This document shows, one piece after another, positions 1 to 7,314 of a DNA stretch of 24,863 nucleotides. Source of the stretch: Porphyromonadaceae bacterium UBA7180 (lineage in GTDB: Bacteria > Bacteroidota > Bacteroidia > Bacteroidales > Muribaculaceae); NCBI GenBank assembly GCA_002491165.1, contig DKVK01000053.1, positions 1 through 24,863 of the forward strand. The letters are read 5' to 3'. Every line of letters begins with the position of its first letter. Within the stretch, counting starts at the first letter, position 1. Made by a program: the position numbers and the translations under genes. A model generated the notes under the pieces. It saw nothing but the letters and a program-made list of their open reading frames with translations, did not search any database and was not told the DNA's origin.

Positions 1-1
1 G

Positions 2-382
2 CTTTCACAGGATTTTGCTAATACGAAAGAAACCAAATGCATCGTAAGGATGCCGAAATTCGACATCGGTTCCAATCAGGACATCACAAGATTGCTTAAA
101 TCCAAAGGGCTGGATTATATGTTCGATTACGGTTTCAATGCAATCGCTTCGGACGGTTCCCTCCTGAAAGTTACCCAAGTTCTTCAGGAAACACGCGTTT
201 CTACCGACGAAGGCGGCACGCTCGGCGCCGCTGTCACCATGATGGGTATTGACGCTGCTTTGAATCCGGACGCTCCGGAATTCAAACCGGTTGAAATAAC
301 GCTCGACCGGCCTTTCCTATTCATGATTGAAGAGACGTCCACCGGCACAATCCTGTTCATCGGAGCCGTAACCAAACTCTGA
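2..382 (+). CDS. Serpin (serine protease inhibitor), C-terminal part
   Basis: This is the 3' end of a gene that begins outside the window; the frame is open from base 2 and gives 126 residues. The end of the protein matches the serpin family: the PKF strand, a hinge (DEGGTLGAAVTMM) like the inhibitory hinge E-x-G-T-x-small residues, then a reactive-centre loop, and the closing DRPFLFMIEE...TGTILFIGAV signature. The small residues at hinge positions suggest an inhibitory serpin, which traps its target protease by inserting the cleaved loop into the central sheet. Measured against alpha-1-antitrypsin, the stretch from hinge to DRPF is about eight residues longer, so the P1 residue cannot be fixed; the Ala-Ala-Leu region is one candidate. 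Bacteroidetes serpins are usually exported, but the signal region lies off the window. A strong hairpin follows the stop codon. Confidence 0.93.
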   Translation, partial: LSQDFANTKETKCIVRMPKFDIGSNQDITRLLKSKGLDYMFDYGFNAIASDGSLLKVTQVLQETRVSTDEGGTLGAAVTMMGIDAALNPDAPEFKPVEITLDRPFLFMIEETSTGTILFIGAVTKL

Positions 383-402
383 CACTCGCATTTACTCGAT
401 AC

Positions 403-432
403 AAATCCGGGACAGCCTTTTGTCCCGGATTT
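403..432 (+). terminator. Intrinsic terminator-like hairpin after the serpin
   Basis: A perfect 12-bp stem, AAATCCGGGACA paired with TGTCCCGGATTT, encloses a 6-nt loop and ends in T-rich sequence. It lies 20 bases after the serpin stop. Because both ends are A/T rich it could work in either direction, but the gene order favours ending serpin transcription. Confidence 0.8.
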
Positions 433-451
433 ATTATTGTCTTACGCGAAC

Positions 452-476
452 TAACATTTTAGCTTAAAAAATGTTA
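452..476. repeat. Inverted repeat upstream of the AsmA-family gene
   Basis: A 9-bp perfect inverted repeat (TAACATTTT and AAAATGTTA) with a 7-nt spacer lies 61 bases before the chosen start of the AsmA-like gene. It could be an operator or an AT-rich mRNA hairpin. No TAnnTTTG promoter box was found in this gap. Confidence 0.4.
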
Positions 477-537
477 TAAGTTAAAAGGCGTGCGGCGAGA
501 TGGTCCCACCGCGGCGCCGTGTCCACACTTCAATACT

Positions 538-3500
538 ATGTCTGCACACTCTAAACACACCTCCCGTTCGCCGTTGCGCATCCTTAAGATTGTGCTGCTG
601 TGCCTCGCCGGCACCGTGGCGCTCGCCGTGGCGCTGCTGGCCTGCCTGACATGGTATCTCTCGTCGGGGCATCTCCGCGAAATCGTGGAAGAACGCGCCT
701 CCTCTTATTTCGCAGCAGACTGCACCGCCGCTCACATCGACTTCACCATCTGGTCCACTTTCCCGCACTTCCGCCTCGAAGTGGACTCCATCAACGTGGT
801 GAGCCGCACCCTCCACCGGAGCGCGGTCACCGCCGCGCAACGCGCCGCGCTCCCCGCCAACGCCGACTCCCTGGCTTTCCTGCGGCACATGAGCGGAAGC
901 GTGAACTTAGTGAAACTTCTCTTCGGGAAGGTGGAACTCCACGAGGTGGAGGCATCCGGTTTCCGCCTCAACATGGTGACGCTCAACGACTCGGTAAACA
1001 ACTTCGACATCCTGCCGCACGACACGTTGCCTTTCGACATGCCTTACATAAGCGTAGACAAGGTCTCGCTCCGCGACATCTACGACTGCACTTTCTATTC
1101 GGCACCTAACCGTCTGAACGCCCGCACATCGCTCAGCGACATCTCCCTGACACGCCGCTCGCCCCGCTCCGACTCCTACAATGTAGCGGTCCGGGGTAAA
1201 ATCTCCGCACAGTTCAACGGGATGCCGTTAGTGACCGGTTTCCCGTTTGACCTCGGCGGCGACGTAGACTTCAGTTTCAAACCCTTCGCCCTGAAGTTCG
1301 AGAACATGAGGGTGCAACTGGCCAATGTCTCGACCACTACCTCAGCCACCATGGACTTCGGCGAGCGGTCAAAAATCAGCAATCTCCACTCCGATATTTC
1401 AACCTTCGACCTAATGAGGCTGCTCGAGTACCTCCCCTCGGAGTTCCTTTCCGGACTGGAGGGGGTGAAGGGAGACCTGCGCACAAGCATATCCATACGC
1501 CTGACCAAGCCCTACCACTTCGCCGGAAGCGCCCTCCCCTGCTTCGAGGCGGTGCTGACGGTGCCGGACTCGAGGGTGACATACACCATGGCCGACGGCA
1601 CGAGCTATGTGGTCAACGGTATCAAACTGAGGGCGTCGCTGACCTTCGACGGTGATAACTGGCAGCAAAGCTACTGTACCATCGACGGGCTGGAGGCCGC
1701 CGGCGAAGGGATGAAACTGCTGTTGAAGGGAGAAATCACTCAGGTATTCTCAGACCCTCGGTTCCATGCCGCGCTTCGCGTGGACGCCGACCTCTCCCGG
1801 CTGGCCGCCGCCATCCCCCCGGTGAACAGTTACCGCCCCGGAGGCACTGCCGTGCTTACCTCTATCCTTGACTTCCCGCTGTCACTGATAGGGAGCGGTG
1901 AATACCGCCATATCCCCCTGAGAGCGGAGGCGGTCCTTTCCGACGTGTCTGTGAGGCTGCCCGACGGCGGCCGGGTTTCGGCGCGCGACGGCCGGGTGAC
2001 GCTGGCCAACAAGAGCGGCCGGCCACTCGCCGCCACCGCCGACCTCTCCGGCATAGCCATGTCGTTGCCGGAAGGCATAAGGGTTAATGCCTCGCAGGCC
2101 GATGCCACCGTATTGGCGGCGGGACGTTTCCCCGACGCCGAAGCCACGTTGCGCAACGTGGACATGGCGCTCCCGCAGGGCCTCTCGCTCTCCATACCGG
2201 AGTTCAACCTCAGGCTCCCGGGCCTGCGGGTACAGAACCTCGCCTTCGACGCCCTCGTACCGACCGCACGCCTCCGCGAAGGTGGGAAAAAGGAACTTGA
2301 CATGGGCTCACTGCGTGCTCACATAACCCTCGCCGACGGTACAATCGTTGAGCTTACCGGCGACACGCTGACACTCGACCTGGGCGAACGGCGTATGCTG
2401 ACGGCCGGCGATGTGGCCATAGAGGAGCACAGCGGCGACCGCGTGACGCTTCGCGTAAAGCGCCTGCACTATTCGATGCCCGACTTCGCCGACACCACGC
2501 GGCTGATGCGCGCCACAATGAACGACGCCACGGTGCGCCTTCTGCTGCGCGACGGGCGACCGCGTACCCTCGGCATCGACGCCGCCCGCGCCTCGCTGCG
2601 GATGGCCGCATACCCCGCTCCGATAACCATAACCGACCTCGGCGCCGACCTCTTCACCGACAACGACAGCATCTCGCTGCGGTCGCTGCACGTAGCCTCG
2701 CTGAAAACCGCTTTCTCCCTCTCCGGCACATACCGCCGCTCCAGGCGTGACGGCAAACCCTTCAACCGCCTGCGCGCAAAGCTCGACGTGGACACGCTGC
2801 ACTTCAACCAGATGGCGCACATCTTCACCAGCGGCAGCGCATACAAGGCGAGCGACGACACCGAGAACGAAGCGCCGAAATCCGCCTTCATGGTCCCCGG
2901 CGACTGGGATGCCGTCATCGACGCCAAGGCCAAAGCCACGGTCTACACAAACCTGTGGCTCTACGACCTTGCGGCCAAATGCCGTATGCAACCGGGAGTC
3001 ATGGCCCTCGACACGCTATACCTCTCGGCCGACTTCGGGCACGCCGGCGCCTCGATGCGCTACTTCTCGCCCGACCGCGACTCGCTGCGCGCCGAGTTCG
3101 GGGCACGCGTCTACAACTTCAACCTCACGGAGTTTTTCGACTCCTACCCCAATGTGCTTGCGCTAATGCCGCAGATGGGCAACCTCCACGGCATCTTCCA
3201 CGCCAATGCCCGAACCGGTTTTCAGATATTTCCATCCATGGACATAAACACCGGATCCATGACCGCCAGTATAAAGGCCAGTGCCACCGACCTTTACCTC
3301 CACCAGAACCCGTGCATCAAGAAACTGATGCACATGGCTCTTATTTTCCGGGACGGCGACATCCACATCCCCTCTATCGAGGCCGAGGCCCGCGTCTTCG
3401 ACCACCTGCTGCAGGTCTATCCCTTCGACATTTATTTAGACCGCTACCACCTGCGAGCAGAGGGGCGCAACGACTTCTCCGGCGACCTGTACTACCACTT

Positions 3501-3732
3501 GGCTGTGCTGAAGACGCCGATTCCGCTACTGCGCTTCGGCATAAACATAGGGGGTATGTACCATCATCCCAAACTGAGGTTCACCACCAGCCGCTACTCG
3601 CCGCAGGCCGCGCAACGCATCGACCATATTGACGTCAACGACCGCATAAACATCATAGACATGGCGCGGCACTACGGCTGGCTGCTCATCCGCCACGCCG
3701 CCAAAGCCGACATCGACGGCGGCTCAAAATAA
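538..3732 (+). CDS. AsmA-family envelope protein
   Basis: A 1064-residue protein. The N-terminus has a short basic stretch, then one membrane segment at about residues 15-40 (KIVLLCLAGTVALAVALLAC), followed by a very long periplasmic part made of alternating beta-rich segments. The segment after the anchor (SGHLREIVEERASSYF..., then WSTFPHFRLEVDSINV) and the late region (FNQMAHIF, NLTEFFDSYPNVLALMPQMG, DIHIPSIEAEARVFDHLLQVYPFDIYLDRYHLRAEG) resemble AsmA-like N- and C-terminal regions. Members of this repeating-beta-groove superfamily act at the inner membrane or span the periplasm and are linked to outer-membrane assembly or lipid transport. The exact role here is unknown. The ATG at 538 was preferred over an in-frame GTG at 490 because it places a normal short basic N-terminus before the anchor. 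The gene stands alone. Confidence 0.85.
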   Translation: MSAHSKHTSRSPLRILKIVLLCLAGTVALAVALLACLTWYLSSGHLREIVEERASSYFAADCTAAHIDFTIWSTFPHFRLEVDSINVVSRTLHRSAVTAAQRAALPANADSLAFLRHMSGSVNLVKLLFGKVELHEVEASGFRLNMVTLNDSVNNFDILPHDTLPFDMPYISVDKVSLRDIYDCTFYSAPNRLNARTSLSDISLTRRSPRSDSYNVAVRGKISAQFNGMPLVTGFPFDLGGDVDFSFKPFALKFENMRVQLANVSTTTSATMDFGERSKISNLHSDISTFDLMRLLEYLPSEFLSGLEGVKGDLRTSISIRLTKPYHFAGSALPCFEAVLTVPDSRVTYTMADGTSYVVNGIKLRASLTFDGDNWQQSYCTIDGLEAAGEGMKLLLKGEITQVFSDPRFHAALRVDADLSRLAAAIPPVNSYRPGGTAVLTSILDFPLSLIGSGEYRHIPLRAEAVLSDVSVRLPDGGRVSARDGRVTLANKSGRPLAATADLSGIAMSLPEGIRVNASQADATVLAAGRFPDAEATLRNVDMALPQGLSLSIPEFNLRLPGLRVQNLAFDALVPTARLREGGKKELDMGSLRAHITLADGTIVELTGDTLTLDLGERRMLTAGDVAIEEHSGDRVTLRVKRLHYSMPDFADTTRLMRATMNDATVRLLLRDGRPRTLGIDAARASLRMAAYPAPITITDLGADLFTDNDSISLRSLHVASLKTAFSLSGTYRRSRRDGKPFNRLRAKLDVDTLHFNQMAHIFTSGSAYKASDDTENEAPKSAFMVPGDWDAVIDAKAKATVYTNLWLYDLAAKCRMQPGVMALDTLYLSADFGHAGASMRYFSPDRDSLRAEFGARVYNFNLTEFFDSYPNVLALMPQMGNLHGIFHANARTGFQIFPSMDINTGSMTASIKASATDLYLHQNPCIKKLMHMALIFRDGDIHIPSIEAEARVFDHLLQVYPFDIYLDRYHLRAEGRNDFSGDLYYHLAVLKTPIPLLRFGINIGGMYHHPKLRFTTSRYSPQAAQRIDHIDVNDRINIIDMARHYGWLLIRHAAKADIDGGSK

Positions 3733-4061
3733 GCCCTACAAAAACTTCCGGATTTCATTGTGTCGCAAACAAGTTAAATAATCTTGCCGATTAAAGCAGG
3801 CGCATTAAGTATTTGTGTATTTTGGGAAAGGAAGTATAGGAAGTAAAATGCCAAGGAATTGTCGCTATTTATATTGCTCATCCGTCAGAAAGTGGATTTA
3901 GCAGTTGCTCCGCACACCGCGGCGGCGTGGGAGCCAAAGACAAGAATACAGGCATCCTTAAAAAGCCCGAACCCCAACTTTCCTCTCATTATAGGGTTCC
4001 ATCTTGCCGTTTTTACTGTAGTTTATATCGATTTGTCATTTATATTTCGTAATTTTGCATT
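3733..4061. other. AT-rich gap before the DUF1016 gene
   Basis: No convincing gene was found in this 329-bp stretch. It marks the change from GC-rich to AT-rich sequence at the left border of the nuclease-like gene. An open frame beginning near 3859 overlaps the next gene's start in another frame and has no family features. A -7-like box sits at the right end. Confidence 0.6.
4050..4057 (+). promoter_or_regulatory. Bacteroidetes -7 box (TAATTTTG) four bases before ATG
   Basis: TAATTTTG matches the Bacteroidetes TAnnTTTG -7 element and ends only four bases before the DUF1016 ATG at 4062. Transcription would start at or next to the start codon, so the message may be leaderless. A clear TTTG at the normal spacing is missing; the nearest TTTG (4032-4035) is about 14 nt upstream. 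Confidence 0.5.
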
Positions 4062-5180
4062 ATGGAAATTTCTCTTGACAAATTCGACAGTTCCGACATC
4101 GTTAAAGCTGTCAAAGATATAAAATCAACGATTCTCGCAAGCAGATATAATGCTGCTCGTTTGGCTAATCGTGAGCAGCTTTCTCTTTATTATAACATAG
4201 GTGAATATATATCTGTCAAGAGCCGTACTGCTAAATGGGGTTCCAATGCTATTGCTTCCATATCAAGATTATTGCAGCAAGAGCTACCCGGCCTAAGAGG
4301 CTTTTCGGAGTCCGGCATCAAACGTATGCGCACCTTTTACGAGGGATGGTCCAAGTATGTGTCAAATCGTCCAATAACGTTGGACGATTTCGGCTATTCC
4401 TCTGAATCTGCTATTCCGGTAAATCGTCCAATGGCATTGGACGATTTTTCGGAGCAAGAAATTGAGTGGTTTCTTAGTATCGGTTTCTCACATCATTACA
4501 ATATCTTAATCAAGACAAATTCACTGCAAGAGCGACTTTATTATATTAGAAGATGTGCCACTGAATTTTGGTCTGTCGAAAAACTTCGTTATATGATCAA
4601 GAGCAATCCATATACAACCGGACTTTCACAATCAACATTCGATGCCACAATACAAAATAAGGATTTGAGAGCTGCCGCACTTCGATCATTTAAAGATGAG
4701 TACCTGTTAGACTTTGTCAATGTCGAAGATCCCGACAATTTCGATGAAAGGATATTGGAAAACAGGATTGTCCATAATATAAAGAATTTTATCATGGCCT
4801 TTGGCAATGATTTCACTTTCATGGGCAACCAATACAGAGTTATAGTGGGAGGAAAAGAGTATTTCATCGATTTGTTATTCTACCACAGGGCGTTACGCTG
4901 CTTGGTTGCAATAGAATTGAAATGGAGCGAGTTCAAGGCTGAACATGCCGGGAAACTCAATTTTTACCTCTCCGCGCTCGACGAATACGTAAAAAGACCG
5001 GAGGAGAACCTATCCATTGGCATTGTATTGTGTAAGGATAAGGACGATAAAACAGTGCAATTCGCCTTTCGGGGAATTACGACTCCTATGGGCGTTGCCA
5101 AATATAGAACTGCTGATGAGTTACCGCCCGAAATTCGTTCAGCGCTCCCAAACCCGGACGATTTGGTTAAGCTACTTTAA
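4062..5180 (+). CDS. YhcG/DUF1016-family PDDEXK nuclease-like protein
   Basis: A 372-residue protein with the two-part architecture of the YhcG/DUF1016 family. The N-terminal helical DNA-binding-type part covers about residues 15-100 (LYYNIGEYISVK, LPGLRGFSESGIKRMRTFY). The C-terminal PD-(D/E)xK nuclease-like part covers about 200-372, with D270 in YFIDLLFYH, the E-x-K of AIELK (E285, K287) and a following HAGKLNFYL. All key nuclease residues appear present. The family is common in bacteria, often near restriction or mobile genes, and its biological role is poorly defined. The linker (residues 101-129) holds two copies of NRPxxLDDF, each encoded by a 27-bp DNA palindrome. Base composition is much more AT-rich than in neighbouring genes, which suggests transfer. 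No partner restriction-modification genes are present. Confidence 0.9.
   Translation: MEISLDKFDSSDIVKAVKDIKSTILASRYNAARLANREQLSLYYNIGEYISVKSRTAKWGSNAIASISRLLQQELPGLRGFSESGIKRMRTFYEGWSKYVSNRPITLDDFGYSSESAIPVNRPMALDDFSEQEIEWFLSIGFSHHYNILIKTNSLQERLYYIRRCATEFWSVEKLRYMIKSNPYTTGLSQSTFDATIQNKDLRAAALRSFKDEYLLDFVNVEDPDNFDERILENRIVHNIKNFIMAFGNDFTFMGNQYRVIVGGKEYFIDLLFYHRALRCLVAIELKWSEFKAEHAGKLNFYLSALDEYVKRPEENLSIGIVLCKDKDDKTVQFAFRGITTPMGVAKYRTADELPPEIRSALPNPDDLVKLL
4364..4390 (+). repeat. In-frame palindrome, copy 1, inside the DUF1016 gene
   Basis: Arms AAATCGTCCAA (4364-4374) and TTGGACGATTT (4380-4390) are perfectly complementary around the 5-nt centre taacg. The element is read in frame as NRPITLDDF (residues 102-110). 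It can form an 11-bp hairpin in DNA or mRNA. Confidence 0.9.
4421..4447 (+). repeat. In-frame palindrome, copy 2, inside the DUF1016 gene
   Basis: The 11-bp arms are the same as in copy 1 (4421-4431 and 4437-4447), with a different centre, tggca. It is read as NRPMALDDF (residues 121-129). The copies begin 57 bp, or 19 codons, apart. The arms are identical between copies while the centres differ. Confidence 0.9.
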
Positions 5181-5200
5181 CCTCAAATTCCCAACATAAT

Positions 5201-5236
5201 ATTTCTGCGCAAATTCTGCGAGCGCGAGTGAAGCAA
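5201..5236 (+). repeat. Dispersed 36-bp intergenic repeat, copy A
   Basis: This stretch between the DUF1016 gene and the HAD gene matches the reverse complement of 15915-15950 at 30 of 36 positions without gaps. The shared core reads TCTGCGA, then CGC and GAAGC. No coding function is apparent. Confidence 0.65.
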
Positions 5237-5326
5237 TGCGACCTAAAGTTCTTCGAGTGAATAAATATAACCGTTAATTTAAAGATTTTAGGTAAACCAG
5301 AACCTGAATAAGTAGTGACAAACTGT

Positions 5327-6007
5327 ATGAAGTTTCCTGAAATAATCAGCGCCGCCCTTATCGACATGGACGGCGTGCTCTACGATTCCATGCCGCGCCA
5401 TGCCCGCGCCTGGCAGAAGATGATGGCCCTGCAGGGCGTCTCTACCACCGCCGACGAGTTTTTCCTCTACGAGGGGATGACCGGTCCTGCGACCATCGAC
5501 CTTATCTTCGGGCGCGAGCTGCACCGCCACCCCGACGCCGAGGAGTGCCGACGCCTCTATGCCATAAAAGGGAAATTCTTCGAGGAGCAGGGCGAGCCGG
5601 AAGTCATGCCCGGCGCCGCGCGGATGCTCCGTGAGCTGAAGCGCCGCGGCGTGCGCTGTATCCTGGTGACCGGCTCGGCGCAACGCACCACGCTCGACCG
5701 CCTGGATCGCGATTTTCCCGGCGTCTTCGCGGTCAGAGACCGCATAACGGCCCTCGACGTAACACATGGGAAACCCGACCCGGAGCCGTACCTCAAAGGT
5801 CTCGAGAAGGCCGGCACGCGGCCCGAGGAAACCATCGTGATAGAAAACGCGCCGCTCGGCGTGCACGCCGGTAAAGCCGCCGGTCTCTTCACCGTGGCCG
5901 TAACGACGGGGCCGATTCCGCGCGAAGCTTTCGTCAGCGAGAAAGCCGACGCCATCTTCCACTCCATGCCGGAGTTCGCAGAGTTCCTGAAAACCAGACC
6001 ATTATAA
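5327..6007 (+). CDS. HAD-superfamily hydrolase (beta-phosphoglucomutase-like)
   Basis: A 226-residue cytosolic HAD-type phosphatase or phosphomutase. Motif I is IDMDGVLYDS (nucleophile D13 and acid/base D15), motif II is the LVTGS strand, the motif III lysine lies in HGKPDPEPY, and the acidic motif IV region is VIENAPLGV. A helical cap follows motif I, as in the phosphoglucomutase/phosphatase subgroup. Substrate cannot be told from sequence. An in-frame GTG at 5315 would add four residues; the ATG at 5327 was chosen because it starts directly before the first strand. It ends 11 bases before aroB, so the two are likely co-transcribed, although HAD proteins are not standard shikimate-pathway enzymes. 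Confidence 0.9.
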   Translation: MKFPEIISAALIDMDGVLYDSMPRHARAWQKMMALQGVSTTADEFFLYEGMTGPATIDLIFGRELHRHPDAEECRRLYAIKGKFFEEQGEPEVMPGAARMLRELKRRGVRCILVTGSAQRTTLDRLDRDFPGVFAVRDRITALDVTHGKPDPEPYLKGLEKAGTRPEETIVIENAPLGVHAGKAAGLFTVAVTTGPIPREAFVSEKADAIFHSMPEFAEFLKTRPL

Positions 6008-6008
6008 T

Positions 6009-6016
6009 AAAGGAGG
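6009..6016 (+). promoter_or_regulatory. Strong Shine-Dalgarno site for aroB
   Basis: AAAGGAGG lies only 2 nt before the aroB ATG at 6019. Such a complete anti-16S match is uncommon in Bacteroidetes, where most genes lack it, and the spacer is shorter than the usual optimum. It supports the chosen start. Confidence 0.6.
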
Positions 6017-6018
6017 TA

Positions 6019-7059
6019 ATGAGCGAGGAGATACACATCGGCGCCACACTGGCAGAACTCGGAGTGTCGCTACCGGAGCACGACCGCGCCCTGTTGGTTA
6101 CAGACAGTAATGTGCAGCGGCTATTGCCGGAGATTCTGCGCGGCACCATGCTGGATGAGCTACCCGTGGCCGTAATCGAAGACGGCGAAGAAAATAAGAC
6201 GCTCGACAGCGCGGCGCACCTTTGGCGCGAAATGCAGCGCCACGGCCTTACACGTTCATCTATTGTGGTGAACGTCGGCGGCGGCATGGTGACCGACATC
6301 GGGGGATTCGCCGCCGCCACCTACAAGCGGGGACTACGCTTCGTCAACGTGGCCACAACACTTCTCGGCGCCGTGGACGCCTCGGTGGGCGGAAAAACCG
6401 GCATCGACTTCGACGGCCACAAGAACCAGGTGGGCGTTTTCGCCGAGACATCGGCAACTTACGTACCGCTCCACGCCTTCTCCACGCTGCCACGCGAGCA
6501 ACTGCTTTCCGGCTTCGGCGAAGTGCTGAAAACCGCTTATATAGGCGCGCCCGAACTGCTGCCGCAATTACTCGAAACCGAGGAACTTAATCCCGAAGCT
6601 ATGGCAAAGACAGTTGCCACCTGCCTGCGCGTGAAAAGTGAAATCGTGGAGCAAGACCCGCACGAACACGGCTTGCGGAAAGTGCTCAACCTCGGCCACA
6701 CGGCCGGGCACGCCTTCGAGAGTCTCGCCCTGCGGCGCGGCCGCCCCGTACCCCACGGCATCGCCATAGCACAAGGACTGCTCACCGCTCTCATCCTGAG
6801 CCACACGCAACTCGATATGCCCTCCGCCCACATTTACAGCTACGCCGAAATGCTGCGCCGACTCTTCCCCGCCGTCCCCTTCACCTGCGACGATTACCCC
6901 GAACTATTGGCACTGATACGCGCTGACAAAAAGAACGTCGCCGACCAAATACGCTTCACTCTCCTTCCGACTCCCGGCGATGCCCTCCCCGACCAAACCG
7001 TCCCCGAAAAAGCCCTCGAAACCGCCCTCGACATAACCCGCGACCTCCTGGGCCTCTGA
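6019..7059 (+). CDS. aroB: 3-dehydroquinate synthase
   Basis: A 346-residue enzyme of the shikimate pathway that converts DAHP to 3-dehydroquinate using NAD and a divalent metal. Hallmarks are the NAD-binding GGGMVTDIGGFAAATYKRG (about residues 87-105), the TTLLGAVDASVGGKTGID block (113-130), and metal ligands consistent with E168 (FGEVLKTA), H227 (NLGHTAGHAFE) and H246 (PHGIAIAQG). Length is normal for the family. It is the second gene of a pair with the HAD hydrolase, 11 bases apart, and has its own strong ribosome-binding site. No other aro genes are in the window. Confidence 0.97.
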   Translation: MSEEIHIGATLAELGVSLPEHDRALLVTDSNVQRLLPEILRGTMLDELPVAVIEDGEENKTLDSAAHLWREMQRHGLTRSSIVVNVGGGMVTDIGGFAAATYKRGLRFVNVATTLLGAVDASVGGKTGIDFDGHKNQVGVFAETSATYVPLHAFSTLPREQLLSGFGEVLKTAYIGAPELLPQLLETEELNPEAMAKTVATCLRVKSEIVEQDPHEHGLRKVLNLGHTAGHAFESLALRRGRPVPHGIAIAQGLLTALILSHTQLDMPSAHIYSYAEMLRRLFPAVPFTCDDYPELLALIRADKKNVADQIRFTLLPTPGDALPDQTVPEKALETALDITRDLLGL

Positions 7060-7084
7060 CCTCTGACGGCACCTTAGCCAAAAC

Positions 7085-7268
7085 AGCATCAAATTTTTGG
7101 GAAAGCATCATTTTCGTGGTTTCAAATTCAGGGGACAGCATCATTTTCGCGGTTTTAAATTCAGGGGACAGCATCATTTTCGCGGTTTCAAATTTGGGGG
7201 AGAGCATCATTTTAGTGGTTTTAAATTCAGGGGATAGCATCATTTTTGCAGTTTTAAATTTGGGGATA
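7085..7268. repeat. 33-bp tandem repeat array upstream of the AAA_14 ATPase
   Basis: Five head-to-tail units begin at 7104, 7137, 7170, 7203 and 7236, exactly 33 bp apart. Each starts AGCATCATTTT and ends in an AAATT(C/T)(A/G)GGGG block. A shortened unit (AGCATCAAATTTTTGGGAA, 7085-7103) precedes them. A diverged sixth unit starts at 7269 (AGCAACAAATTTTG) and contains the promoter -7 box. There are no spacers, so it is not a CRISPR array. Because 33 is divisible by three, several frames stay open through it, but no real gene is likely. Confidence 0.92.
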
Positions 7269-7290
7269 AGCAACAAATTTTGTAATTTTG
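7259..7290 (+). promoter_or_regulatory. Bacteroidetes promoter for the AAA_14 ATPase gene
   Basis: TTTG (7259-7262), 20 nt, then TAATTTTG (7283-7290) fits the Bacteroidetes -33/-7 consensus. The -33 element lies inside the last full 33-bp repeat and the -7 box in the diverged sixth unit, so array and promoter are physically fused. The expected leader before the ATG at 7315 is under 25 nt. Confidence 0.75.
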
Positions 7291-7314
7291 CGGCAGAAAC
7301 AAGTATTATTGAGT

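Noticed and set aside
3859..4122. Small plus-strand open frame before the DUF1016 gene
   Set aside because: It overlaps the well-supported DUF1016 start in another frame and shows no family features or ribosome-binding site.
7085..7268. CRISPR array
   Set aside because: Units are directly adjacent with no unique spacers, and no cas genes are present.
6956..7276. Minus-strand open frame with repeated MMLSPEFKTAK-type units
   Set aside because: Same cause as above. It runs into the antisense of aroB and has no signal, family or promoter.
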